From positions 62,001 to 126,000 of the forward strand of contig NZ_VIRG01000093.1 of the NCBI RefSeq assembly GCF_008107695.1: a DNA stretch of 64,000 nucleotides, given 5' to 3'. The first letter of the stretch is position 1, and each line of letters begins with the position of its first letter. The stretch is from Stappia sp. BW2. GTDB lineage: Bacteria; Pseudomonadota; Alphaproteobacteria; Rhizobiales; Stappiaceae. Shown piece after piece: positions 33,979-42,960 of the stretch. The position numbers and the translations under genes are program-made. The notes below the pieces were generated by a model. That model was not told the DNA's origin. It did not search any database and saw only the letters and a program-made list of their open reading frames with translations.

Positions 33979-35025
33979 TCAAAGCCCATCCACGAAGTTT
34001 TGGTGACGATAGTCCGTTGGCGTGATGCCCGTGAACCGGCGGAAGGCGCGTGTAAAGTGTTGGGGGCTTTCATAGCCGGCCATCGTTGCAACATCAATGA
34101 CCTTCAGAGCAGGATTTTCGAGGTTCTGACGAGCAAGCTCGAAGCGTGCTTCCTGAAGCAGCCGCGAATAGGAACTTCCGCAAAGTTTGAGCCGTCGCTG
34201 AAGTGTTCTTGTGCTTATCCCTGCTATTTCGGCGGCGAAGGTGACATCGGTGCGTCCATCGGTAAGGTAGGGCTGAACCATCTTTCGAAGAAGGGTGACA
34301 AACTCCCAGTCCTCCGATCGACCGTTTTGCTCATCTTCAGAAGGTGCCGGGGCTGGCTTTTGCAGAGTCGGCCGGTGCGCTGCCTGCGCGTTCGTTGAGA
34401 GTGCGAGACACCCACGCTCAATCACAACGGATGCATGGGCTTGGCCAACCAGTATACGCGTGTCGGGAAATGTGGCGTGTACGGCATCGGGAAGACGATG
34501 CCTAGACGCGAAGCACAACTCACTCGGATACCACATTGGGCCCGCAACGCTGCGCATCACCGAAATGACCGCCTGGAGGTTCAACCATTCCGCGAAACAC
34601 ACATAAGGATGGCGCCCCAGTCCCCTCATGTTGCAGATCACCCGAATATCATCCGCCTCCTGCCGGACGCTCATTTCAAGGGCACTGTCCTCGAACCGCG
34701 ACAAGGAGGCCAGGGCCTCCAGGCGTTTCAGGCCGGTTTGTGCCGTGATGATGGCAGCCTGTTGGATCGGACGTAAAGAGGACAGTGAGGCTGCCTGAGC
34801 GCCAATCAGCCCAAGTTCCATGATTGGGAGGTCGTGACCGGTCCGAGCGACCCATTCCAAGGCTACGGGGATGCTGACGTAGAGATCCGGGGTCTCTTCA
34901 ATGTTTTTCGGCAATTTCGAATGTGCAAGACCACGGTCGACCGGAGCACCTATCTCGCGCAGTGCCGAGATATAGTTGTTCAGATGGGTCGCTCGGACGA
35001 GCGCAAGCCTGCTTTCCAAACGCAA
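33979..35025 (-). CDS. AraC-family regulator with Arabinose_bd-type sensor domain
   Basis: A 348-residue regulator. The N-terminal sensor (about residues 20-210) is of the AraC_binding_2/Arabinose_bd type (OruR/ToxT-like length). The C-terminal AraC DNA-binding domain (about 245-340) contains AAEIAGISTRTLQRRLKLCGSSYSRLLQEAR and VIDVATMAGYESPQHFTRAFRRFTGITPTDYR. It is divergent from a second, sensor-less AraC-type gene and from the DUF1254 array, which it may control. Confidence 0.92.
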   Translation of the reverse strand: MRLESRLALVRATHLNNYISALREIGAPVDRGLAHSKLPKNIEETPDLYVSIPVALEWVARTGHDLPIMELGLIGAQAASLSSLRPIQQAAIITAQTGLKRLEALASLSRFEDSALEMSVRQEADDIRVICNMRGLGRHPYVCFAEWLNLQAVISVMRSVAGPMWYPSELCFASRHRLPDAVHATFPDTRILVGQAHASVVIERGCLALSTNAQAAHRPTLQKPAPAPSEDEQNGRSEDWEFVTLLRKMVQPYLTDGRTDVTFAAEIAGISTRTLQRRLKLCGSSYSRLLQEARFELARQNLENPALKVIDVATMAGYESPQHFTRAFRRFTGITPTDYRHQNFVDGL

Positions 35026-35130
35026 TCCCCCTTGGCTCGCCCGCTTGAATTTTGGCGCGCATTGGTTGGAGTTCGTTTCTCCAACCGGTCAATGTGGTCA
35101 TTCCACATCTTTCAACCAAGGGTAACACGG

Positions 35131-35493
35131 ATGCCTCGCCGAACGAAGGGTTCCGAAAAGGAACTTGCCAGAATCAGGTCGGCGATCGCCGGGCTTGTTT
35201 TGGCCGGCACGATATCGCTTGAATCCGCAGCAGCACATCTTGCGACCACTCCGCGAACGCTTCAGCGCAGATTGAGCAACCATGGCATAAACTTCTGGGC
35301 ACTCGTCGAGCATAATCGGTTCGAGATCGCCAGCGCTTTACTTCGCGAGACCGACTTGAAGGTTCAGGAGATTGCCGCAAGGCTTGGCTACGGCACGCCA
35401 AGCACCTTTGCCCGGGCATTCACCAGGTGGTCGGGACATTCGCCCAATGCCTACAGGACAGCGCACGCAAATCGGTTCCCCGTAGGCGAATAA
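35131..35493 (+). CDS. Stand-alone AraC-type DNA-binding domain protein
   Basis: A 120-residue protein that is little more than an AraC double helix-turn-helix: ISLESAAAHLATTPRTLQRRLSNHGINFWALVEHNR, then VQEIAARLGYGTPSTFARAFTRWSGHSPNAYR. No sensor domain is present in the assigned frame. Extending the frame upstream runs into the divergent AraC gene and gives unlike sequence, so it is either a genuine mini-regulator or a truncated relic. It lies 81 bases before the first DUF1254 gene on the same strand. Confidence 0.7.
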   Translation: MPRRTKGSEKELARIRSAIAGLVLAGTISLESAAAHLATTPRTLQRRLSNHGINFWALVEHNRFEIASALLRETDLKVQEIAARLGYGTPSTFARAFTRWSGHSPNAYRTAHANRFPVGE

Positions 35494-35574
35494 TGGCGCG
35501 AAATGGGCAGAAGCGACACATGACGACACGTAATCTTGGTTAGCCAACAAGACCTGTCTGAGGAGTAACAACGG

Positions 35575-37074
35575 ATGATCCGACTGTCTGCCGTGAGCGC
35601 CTTCGCGTTAGCCTTCACCCTGGGGTCTGCGCTGGGGCAGGTCTTGCCAGCGGAACTCGAGGCGATTTCCATCCCCGACAAGGTCGAAACCCCCATCGGT
35701 ACGCTGGAGTTTTTCGATGGCGTTCCCAAGGACGCGACGATTTCGACAGTCTACGACAATCTTGACCGCATGCGTGGGGTGGAGGTGTTTCTGGACAATG
35801 TCGGCGCCGTGTCCATGTACAGCGTGCGCACCGGCCTTGCGGATGCCGGTGCCAAGGGGGCGAACAAGATCGCGCTCTTCGAGCAGTTGATGGATTCGCA
35901 GACCCTCGTGGTAACGGCCAACACGTCCACGCTTTACGCCTATACCTACACGGATCTCGCCAATGACGGTCCCACGGTGATCGAGGTGCCGCCCGGCATG
36001 CTCGGCTTCCTCAACGATGCCTGGCAGCGCTTTGCCGGCAATATGGGCGTCACCGGACCCGACAAGGGCAAGGGCGGCAAGTATCTGGTCGTGCCGCCGG
36101 GCTATGACGGTGCTATTCCCGACGGCTATTTCCTGCTGAAGCCATCGACCAACAGAAATTTCATGTTTCTGCGTGGCTCCATCAAGAACGGTCTGAAGCC
36201 TGCGGTGGAAAACATCACGTCGAAATTGAGGGTCTATCCGCTGAAAGATGCGGCCAATCCGGCGGCAACCGAATTCGTCAACATGTCGAACAAGCCGTTC
36301 AACACCGTCTTCGCCAGTGATTTCAGCTATTTCGAGAGCTTGAACAAGGTTATCCAGGAGGAGCCGATTGACGCCATCAGCCCGGAAGTGCGGGGCGCGA
36401 TTGCTGCGATCGGCATCGTCAAGGGCAAGCCTTTCGCGCCGGACGAGCGAATGAAGAAGCTACTGAGCGAGGCGGCAACACTGGCGGACGCGACAGCGCG
36501 CGTTATCACCTATCATCCCCGCATCGATGGCGTGAGGATCTATCCCGATGACCCGAATAGCGTCTGGTCCACGGCCTTTGCCAACAAGAACACCAGTTTT
36601 GAGGCAGACGGCACGATGGGCCTCGACGCGCGGGTGCTGTACTATTTCAATGCAGGCGGCGTGACACCCGCCATGGCCGCTACCCATCCGGGACAGGGGT
36701 CGGACTATGGTCTGGCGGTTCTCGATTCCAACAAACAACCGTTCGACGGGTCGAAGACCTACAGGCTCCACCTGCCCAAGGATGTTCCGGTGAATGATTT
36801 CTGGGCGGTCACCATTTACGATACCCAGACCCGGTCGCAGCTCCAGACAAGCCAACCGTTCCCCACTATCGGCAGCCAGACCGATGGCATGACCAAGAAC
36901 GCCGACGGCTCCTATGACGTCTATTTCGCCCCCGAAGCACCCGCGGGTAAGGAAGGAAACTGGCTGCAGACCGTTCCGGGCAAGAGCTGGTTCACCATTC
37001 TACGCATGTACGGCCCGCTGGAGCCCTGGATCAACAAGACCTGGCGGCCGGGCGAAATCGATTTGGTCGAGTGA
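35575..37074 (+). CDS. DUF1254/DUF1214 exported protein, paralog 1
   Basis: A 499-residue exported protein: a signal peptide (residues 1-21), the DUF1254 domain (about 60-190, with NTSTLYAYTYTDLANDGPTVIEVPPGMLGF) and the DUF1214 domain (about 370-495, with FWAVTIYDTQTRSQLQT and GKSWFTILRMYGPLEPW). The function is unknown in this family. Members are periplasmic, often in tandem, and are widespread in Proteobacteria. A strong GAGGAG ribosome-binding site precedes the start. It is closely related to paralog 3 (38783-40282) along its whole length. Confidence 0.88.
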   Translation: MIRLSAVSAFALAFTLGSALGQVLPAELEAISIPDKVETPIGTLEFFDGVPKDATISTVYDNLDRMRGVEVFLDNVGAVSMYSVRTGLADAGAKGANKIALFEQLMDSQTLVVTANTSTLYAYTYTDLANDGPTVIEVPPGMLGFLNDAWQRFAGNMGVTGPDKGKGGKYLVVPPGYDGAIPDGYFLLKPSTNRNFMFLRGSIKNGLKPAVENITSKLRVYPLKDAANPAATEFVNMSNKPFNTVFASDFSYFESLNKVIQEEPIDAISPEVRGAIAAIGIVKGKPFAPDERMKKLLSEAATLADATARVITYHPRIDGVRIYPDDPNSVWSTAFANKNTSFEADGTMGLDARVLYYFNAGGVTPAMAATHPGQGSDYGLAVLDSNKQPFDGSKTYRLHLPKDVPVNDFWAVTIYDTQTRSQLQTSQPFPTIGSQTDGMTKNADGSYDVYFAPEAPAGKEGNWLQTVPGKSWFTILRMYGPLEPWINKTWRPGEIDLVE

Positions 37075-37078
37075 TTTG

Positions 37079-37104
37079 ATCGGCGGAGCAGATGCCCCGC
37101 CGAT
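37079..37104 (+). terminator. Hairpin after DUF1254 paralog 1
   Basis: ATCGGCGG and CCGCCGAT pair perfectly (8 bp) around a 10-base loop, beginning four bases past the stop and followed by TTG. It could be an intrinsic terminator or an mRNA-stabilising hairpin between array members. Confidence 0.5.
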
Positions 37105-37164
37105 TTGCCCTAAATGGCCTGTCGTACAAGCGCGTTCTGGCAATGACCCATAGGATAAGAGAAG

Positions 37165-38712
37165 ATGACACAGATAAACGGATTTCTCGGAACGCCGTCT
37201 GCCTCGACGTGGGTCGGCGCGGTGCTTGCCCGTTCGAGTGGGGCACTGCGCTCCACAAAGCGGCACGCGACCCAAGCCTTAACCGTCATCGCCCTTGTCG
37301 GTATGACCGCCAGTGCACAGGCCCAGACCGAGCAGAAACTAGAGGCCATCGCAGAGCAGGCCTATATCTACGGCCTGCAACAGGCGATTTATTATGGCCA
37401 GCGTTGGACTTACACCCAGAATGACACCAAGGATAACATCGTCTATGCAGGCCTGAACCAGTTTGCATGGGTGCGCAAGCAGATTACCCCCGATTATCCC
37501 GTGGTCACGCCGAACGCGACCACGCTTTATGGCGCAGGCTTTCTTGACCTGCGCTCAGGACCAGTCGTCATCGAAGTGCCAGAGATCACCGGCCGTTACT
37601 TCAGCGTCCAAGTCATGGATCAGTACGGCATATTTCGGATGATCGTCGGGTCGCCCTTCAATGGCACAAAGGCGCGAAAATATATTCTGGTTCCGCCGGG
37701 ATTCACCGGCAATGTTCCGGCCGATTTCCCAACCACTGATATCGTACAATGGCCGACCCTGACCGCTTACGGCGTGGTCCGTATGGCTGTCGAAACCGGG
37801 TCCGCTGCCGAGATCAAAACGATCAACGGCTATCAGGATCAGGTGACCATCACGCCCTTGGCCGATTGGCTGGCCAATAGCCACAAGGGCATCGCCCAAG
37901 CCGACAGAAAGAAAGTGAAGGGCGATTTCCTCATCCCCGATGGCCTGCCCGAATATCAGTTCGGTCAGGTCGACAAACAGACTGCCGAGCAATATTTCAC
38001 CCTGCTCAGCGTAATCCTGAATGATCCGACCATGCCAACGCTCAAGGATTCGATCATGGAGGCCGACATACTCAAGCAGCTTGAGGCGTTCAACATCGGC
38101 AAGGGTCTGAGCTTTGACTGGGCCAAACTGACGGCAGAGAAAAAAACGGCACTCGAGACCGGGTTCAGGGCCGGGTTTGACAACGTGCGCAAGACGCTGA
38201 AGACCAACATGATAAACATGAATGGCTGGGGCGTCGTGCGCAATGACGGCGGATTCGAAACCCGTTGGATGGACCGCGCGATCATCGCCGATGCAGCCTG
38301 GGCCGCACCGGACAAGAACATCTCGCATGGTGGTGCGTTCCTGTTCACCGATTCCGAAGGCAAGCCGCTCGATGGCAAGAACAACTACACCCTGACCTTC
38401 GAGATGAACGATCTGCCGCCGGTTACCCAATTCTGGTCCATCCCGATCTACAGCGCCGAAGGCTACTTCGTGGCCAATGAGATCAACCGCTACACCATCA
38501 ACAGCTTCATGCTGAAATCTGGTGAGCTGGTGGCCAAGGACGGCAAGCTGGTGATCTATATCCAGAACGAAAAGCCCTCTGATCCGGATCAGGCGAAAAA
38601 CTGGCTTCCGGCGCCGGCCAAAGGGTTTCGCTTCACCTCGCGCTTCTATGGGCCTTATGCTCCGCTGGTAGACGGCACTTACAACATGCCGAAGGTGATC
38701 AAGGTCGAATGA
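37165..38712 (+). CDS. DUF1254/DUF1214 exported protein, paralog 2
   Basis: A 515-residue protein with a long n-region signal peptide (cleavage probably after SAQAQ near residue 50). The DUF1254 domain carries IAEQAYIYGLQQAIYYGQRW and PNATTLYGAGFLDLRSGPVVIEVP. The DUF1214 domain ends with LPAPAKGFRFTSRFYGPYAPLVDGTY. It is more distant from paralogs 1 and 3 than those are from each other and looks like a separate subfamily. It is flanked by hairpins on both sides. Confidence 0.86.
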   Translation: MTQINGFLGTPSASTWVGAVLARSSGALRSTKRHATQALTVIALVGMTASAQAQTEQKLEAIAEQAYIYGLQQAIYYGQRWTYTQNDTKDNIVYAGLNQFAWVRKQITPDYPVVTPNATTLYGAGFLDLRSGPVVIEVPEITGRYFSVQVMDQYGIFRMIVGSPFNGTKARKYILVPPGFTGNVPADFPTTDIVQWPTLTAYGVVRMAVETGSAAEIKTINGYQDQVTITPLADWLANSHKGIAQADRKKVKGDFLIPDGLPEYQFGQVDKQTAEQYFTLLSVILNDPTMPTLKDSIMEADILKQLEAFNIGKGLSFDWAKLTAEKKTALETGFRAGFDNVRKTLKTNMINMNGWGVVRNDGGFETRWMDRAIIADAAWAAPDKNISHGGAFLFTDSEGKPLDGKNNYTLTFEMNDLPPVTQFWSIPIYSAEGYFVANEINRYTINSFMLKSGELVAKDGKLVIYIQNEKPSDPDQAKNWLPAPAKGFRFTSRFYGPYAPLVDGTYNMPKVIKVE

Positions 38713-38729
38713 TCCGAATGATCAACCAT

Positions 38730-38749
38730 GGGCACCCGTCCGGGTGCCC
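38730..38749 (+). terminator. Hairpin after DUF1254 paralog 2
   Basis: GGGCACCC and GGGTGCCC pair perfectly (8 bp) around a GTCC loop, 17 bases past the stop. Only a short T follows, so it is a terminator or RNA-stability element of moderate likelihood. Confidence 0.5.
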
Positions 38750-38782
38750 TCGATCTGCAGACCGCACCAAGGAGACAGTGAC

Positions 38783-40282
38783 ATGATTAAGCGGTTACTT
38801 CTGTCCACAACAGTCTTGGCGTGTTTCGCGGGATTTCCGGCATCATCCGAGGTCAACAAGGCCGAACTGGAGTCGATCTCCATTCCCGACAAGGTCGAGA
38901 CGTCGATTGGCACCCTCGAATTCTTCGATGGCGTACCGATCGGCGACACTGTCGACAAGGTCTATGACAATCTCGATCTTATGCGGGGGCTGGCGGCCTT
39001 CTTGGACAATCAGGGCGCGGCCTCGCTCCACGCCATGCGGATGGGTAATGCGGGCATCGGCGCCGATGCGTCCAACAAGTTCACGATCACCGAGCAACTG
39101 CTCCAGCCGGAATCCCTCTATCTGACCGGGAACACATCGACGCTCTATGCGCTTGGCTACATGGATCTGAAAAAAGATGGCCCATTGGTCGTCGAACTGC
39201 CGCCCGGCATGCTAGGCTTTGTCGATGATGCCTGGTTCAGATTTGTCGAGAATCTGGGCGCGATTGGCCCGGACAAGGGGAAAGGCGGCAAATACCTGAT
39301 GCTGCCGCCCGACTATCAGGGGGCGGTGCCGGCAGGGTATTTCGTGATCAGAACCGACACGTACAGCAACCTCGTGTTCCTGCGCGGCTCCATCGCGAAG
39401 GGTCTTGAGCCTGCGGTCGAAAACATCAAGTCCAATCTCAAGGTGTATCCGCTGGCGCAGGCGGACAACCCGCCTGAAACCGAGTTCGTCAACTTCTCTG
39501 GCAAGAGCTACAACACGATTGCGCCAAATGACTTCAGTTTTTTTGAGGGCATCAACCAGGTGGTTCAGGAAGAGCCGATCGGCGCGATCGACTCCGAGGC
39601 ACGGGGGCTTCTGGCCGCGATCGGCATCGTGAAGGGCCAACCCTTCAACCCAGATGCGCGCATGAAGAAGCTGCTCGGCGAAGCGGCGACAATCGGAAAC
39701 GCGACTGCGCGGGCCATCACCTATCAGCCGCGCATCGACGGGGTGTTCATCTACCCGGATACCAATAGTGCCTGGACAACCGCCTATGCGAACAAGAACA
39801 CGACCTTTGAGACCAATGGCGCGATGGGCCTCGATGCGCGTGTCTTGTTCTATTTCAATGCGACCGGTGTGACACAGGCGATGGCGGCCACGACTGTCGG
39901 GCAAGGTTCCGACTATGCCCTGGCTTATCTTGATGCCGACAAGAAACCGCTGGATGGGTCAAAAACGTACAAGCTGCGTCTGCCGCCGGACGTTCCGGTC
40001 AACAATTTCTGGGCGGTAACGCTCTACGACACGCAAACGCGCTCCTTGCTGCAAACTGGGCAGAGATTCCCGACAATGGGCAGTCAGAGCGAGGGGGTTC
40101 AGAAGAACGCCGACGGCTCCTACGACGTTTATTTCGCGCCAGAGGCGCCTCTGGGCAAGGAGGGCAACTGGCTCCAGACCATTCCGGGCAAGAGCTGGTT
40201 TACCATCCTGCGCATGTACGGTCCGCTGGAGCCCTGGATCAACAAGACCTGGCGGCCGGGCGAAATCGAATTGGTCAAGTAA
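38783..40282 (+). CDS. DUF1254/DUF1214 exported protein, paralog 3
   Basis: A 499-residue near-duplicate of paralog 1 with the same length and the same opening after the signal (ELESISIPDKVETSIGTLEF), middle (NTSTLYALGYMDLKKDGPLVVELPPGMLGF) and ending (LRMYGPLEPWINKTWRPGEI). The last roughly 60 bases of the two genes are almost identical in DNA. The start at MIKRLLL has AAGGAG upstream; a longer in-frame start in the spacer is rejected. The function is unknown. Confidence 0.88.
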   Translation: MIKRLLLSTTVLACFAGFPASSEVNKAELESISIPDKVETSIGTLEFFDGVPIGDTVDKVYDNLDLMRGLAAFLDNQGAASLHAMRMGNAGIGADASNKFTITEQLLQPESLYLTGNTSTLYALGYMDLKKDGPLVVELPPGMLGFVDDAWFRFVENLGAIGPDKGKGGKYLMLPPDYQGAVPAGYFVIRTDTYSNLVFLRGSIAKGLEPAVENIKSNLKVYPLAQADNPPETEFVNFSGKSYNTIAPNDFSFFEGINQVVQEEPIGAIDSEARGLLAAIGIVKGQPFNPDARMKKLLGEAATIGNATARAITYQPRIDGVFIYPDTNSAWTTAYANKNTTFETNGAMGLDARVLFYFNATGVTQAMAATTVGQGSDYALAYLDADKKPLDGSKTYKLRLPPDVPVNNFWAVTLYDTQTRSLLQTGQRFPTMGSQSEGVQKNADGSYDVYFAPEAPLGKEGNWLQTIPGKSWFTILRMYGPLEPWINKTWRPGEIELVK

Positions 40283-40353
40283 GCTTGCTGAAACCTGAAA
40301 TCCCGATCAATTCACCTTCGAACATCACAATTCAAATGGAGCTCGGTTTTAGA

Positions 40354-41379
40354 ATGAAAAGCTTTTCTTCTCTATCTCTGGTATGCGCGCTTGCCATGAC
40401 CCCGCTTCCCCTGGCGGCACACGCGGCCGAACCTGTCATCGTCAATGTCGATAATTTCGACAGGGCGCAGACCGACTTCGAGTTTGTCGGCATCATCAAG
40501 CTGGCGGACGGCATCAACAAGCTGCACCATAACCGGACGCCGACGCCGATCGACAAGCAGAATGTCATCCGGATGAACCGCGACACGCTGTACAGCCTCG
40601 GCGTCGTCGATATTTCAAAGGGAGCGACCGTGACCATGCCGGATGCCGGAAAGCGATACATGTCGCTGATGGTCATCAACAATGACGGCTACGTCAACGA
40701 GGTCTACTATGGTGCTGGTGCCCACGAACTGACAGTGGACAAGTTCGATACGACTGTCGTCGGCCTTGTCATCAGAACGCTCGCAGACCCGGAAGACAAG
40801 GCGGATCTCGAGGAAGCTCACAAGCTTCAGGACATGATCGAGATTTCGGCCGGTTCGGATGCACCGTTCGTGATGCCGGACTACGACAAGGCAAGCTACG
40901 AGGCGACACTCGCGCCGGTTCTCGATCTTGCCAAGGGGCTGAAGCGGTACATCAACACCTTCGGCTCCAAGGAGGAAGTCAACCCCGTCCATTTCCTGAT
41001 CGGCACCGCGTCTGCCTGGGGCGGGTTGCCGGACAAGGCCGCGGTTTACGTTAATGTGCAGCCTGACCTGCCGGTGGGCGAATACGAACTCAAGGTCAAG
41101 GATGTGCCGGTCAAGGGTTTCTGGTCGATCAGCCTTTACAACGCCAAGGGTTATTTTCAGGAAAATGACCTTCATGCCTACAGCCTCAACGATCTGACCG
41201 CGAAGCCGAACAGTGATGGGTCCTATACCATTCGCTTTGGCGGATGCGGCGAGGGTGTCGAGAATTGCCTGCCGATCATGGACGGCTGGAACTACGCAGT
41301 GCGTATGTATGAGCCGAGCGAAGCGATTCAGGACGGTACATGGACGTTCCCGGGTCCGCCGACGCCACGGAAGAAGTGA
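40354..41379 (+). CDS. DUF1254/DUF1214 exported protein, short paralog 4
   Basis: A 341-residue protein with a signal peptide (ending AAHAAEP). The shorter DUF1254 region carries NVIRMNRDTLYSLGVVDISKGATVTMPDAG. DUF1214 ends with KGFWSISLYNAKGYFQENDLHAYSLND and WNYAVRMYEPSEAIQDGTW. It belongs to the compact DUF1254 subfamily, not to the paralog 1/3 pair. The start at MKSFSSL is chosen by the signal-peptide context. It is 71 bases from paralog 3 and probably on the same transcript. Confidence 0.85.
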   Translation: MKSFSSLSLVCALAMTPLPLAAHAAEPVIVNVDNFDRAQTDFEFVGIIKLADGINKLHHNRTPTPIDKQNVIRMNRDTLYSLGVVDISKGATVTMPDAGKRYMSLMVINNDGYVNEVYYGAGAHELTVDKFDTTVVGLVIRTLADPEDKADLEEAHKLQDMIEISAGSDAPFVMPDYDKASYEATLAPVLDLAKGLKRYINTFGSKEEVNPVHFLIGTASAWGGLPDKAAVYVNVQPDLPVGEYELKVKDVPVKGFWSISLYNAKGYFQENDLHAYSLNDLTAKPNSDGSYTIRFGGCGEGVENCLPIMDGWNYAVRMYEPSEAIQDGTWTFPGPPTPRKK

Positions 41380-41563
41380 CCGGAAAACGGCCCGGCCACT
41401 AGACTGTCCGAGCCATCTCGGATGCGGCTTCACAAGCCGAAATGCGTAGCGTCGGAGGACCCAGGGTCCTCCCAGACGATTAGAAAAGCCAAACAAATTC
41501 TGTTCCTGAGGCACTTCCAGTTAACGGGTGTGGCTCCACTTTCAATCTGTTGGGAGAATTCCG

Positions 41564-42109
41564 ATGAAACCGCTGGAACTTGCAGTAAACAGGCGAACAC
41601 TGGTAACGAGCCTGGCCGCAACTGCGGCGATCGCCGCGGCAGCCCCTCACTCGGCCGCACAAGCAGCGGAAGAAAACGCCGACTTCCTCTTTGTCCAGAC
41701 CTCAAAAAGCATGGCGTTCGATCCGGCAACCATGACGCTGACTCTGAAGGATGTCAGTCCGACGACGTTGTTCTTTTCCGACAGACCGGAACGGATCGCC
41801 GGCAACATGACCACCGCTGCATTCCTTCCGTTCTGGAGCGAAGGCACCGACAGCTTCCTTTCCAATCCGCCCAATGCCGATATTTCGGTTCTCGAAGGCG
41901 AGATGCTTCATCAATCGGTGGTGGTCCTGATGGATCCTCGCCTTGAGGGCGACGATCTGGTTTACACGGTGAAGATGATCGAGGGAGAACTGCCTGGCAC
42001 GGGCGAAAACGTCTCCGTCTTCATTGATGTCATCGGCATGCCGCTGACGCCGCTTTCCTATGCCGGCGCCCGGCGCCGCGTTTATCGCCGCGCATATATG
42101 TATCGATAG
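41564..42109 (+). CDS. Exported protein of unknown function
   Basis: A 181-residue protein with a twin-arginine-like export signal (NRRTLVTSLAATAAIAAAA) ending near AAQAAEE. The mature part has FLFVQTSKSMAFDPATMTLTLKDVSPTTLFFSDRPERIAGNM, then a run of beta-like segments and a basic C-terminus (GARRRVYRRAYMYR). I do not recognise the family. GGGAG stands before the ATG. It follows the DUF1254 array on the same strand and may be part of the same periplasmic function. Confidence 0.65.
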   Translation: MKPLELAVNRRTLVTSLAATAAIAAAAPHSAAQAAEENADFLFVQTSKSMAFDPATMTLTLKDVSPTTLFFSDRPERIAGNMTTAAFLPFWSEGTDSFLSNPPNADISVLEGEMLHQSVVVLMDPRLEGDDLVYTVKMIEGELPGTGENVSVFIDVIGMPLTPLSYAGARRRVYRRAYMYR

Positions 42110-42229
42110 ATGCAACCCGGGAATGCAGAGCGCGGCACAGGATCGGCGGTTTTCTGATAAAGTGGCTGTCGTTTGCCATTTGGAAAAGTGAGCGGATTCT
42201 CGAAAGACGACTGGTTGCGAGGCTTTGAC

Positions 42230-42650
42230 ATGCTGAAGCTTGTACTGAATTCGGCTGCCTCGAATAGCCTTCTGTTCTGTCCGGGGCCTTCGGCGCTGGC
42301 CGCCGATGGCCCTCATCCGGGCGAGCCTGCGCTGGCTGCGGACCTATTCAAGGGTGGCGTTTCAAAGCGGCGTCTATGGCTGGCTTCCAGACATTGACAT
42401 GAGGACATCAGCTGGTGGCACCGTCGAGCTTCCGATCTGGCAGATCCTGCAAAATCTGAACTTTACCGCGATGGGCCAGCTCTCAGCGGAAAGGGGCACT
42501 TCGGTGGGGTCTCCGATCTCATCTACATGAACCTTCAAGGGTCGGAGATGTCCGCTACCTAGACTATAATTTCGGCGATGCCCCGAAGCTGAGCGATCTG
42601 ACGGTGAACGGCCCGCTTATCGCCCGATGCTCTAGGCCTGCTATTCGGGA
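42230..42650 (+). pseudogene. Decayed outer-membrane beta-barrel protein gene
   Basis: Pieces of one protein can be read in order but in different frames. First comes a signal-like start (MLKLVLNSAASNSLLF ... ALAADG, 42230 on). After a frameshift near 42340 come GVYGWLPDIDMRTSAGG and LPIWQILQNLNFTAMGQLSAERG. After a second frameshift near 42490 comes GGVSDLIYMNLQG. After a large internal loss comes VRYLDYNFGDAPKLSDLTVNGPLI near 42545-42620. This order is that of a small alphaproteobacterial outer-membrane barrel family. The middle barrel strands are missing. Confidence 0.7.
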
Positions 42651-42960
42651 GGCAGAAAATGACCTGTTCCCGCTGGCACGATATGGCCGGACGAACGCAG
42701 AGCGTTTGCTCCGGTGATCCCGATTGCGCGGACGATTGCCCTGATTAAGTCGAGGCGAACGTCCGGTTTCAAGGTGCCTGCTGGAAGCCGTAAACGGCCG
42801 ACATGGGGCCGCGAAGCCGCCATTAATTGAGACAGTGCCCTATGGCAGCTTCGGGCCGAAAGCTACGCCAGCGAAGTCGATTGGATTGGTGAGGGCCTGC
42901 CGTGCCGACGCAAGTCCGGTCCGAGCCCTCGTTTTACAAGTGCAGCAGTTCGCTTGAATG
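42651..42960. other. Gene-free stretch containing repeat copy B
   Basis: About 310 bases between the two pseudogenes, holding the repeat at 42814-42858. No frame with family similarity was seen. Confidence 0.45.
42814..42858. repeat. Intergenic repeat, copy B
   Basis: This is the second copy of the 45-base unit found at 33633-33677, in the same orientation, with the same 11-base head and 22-base tail. It sits in the remnant-rich stretch between two broken genes. Confidence 0.7.
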
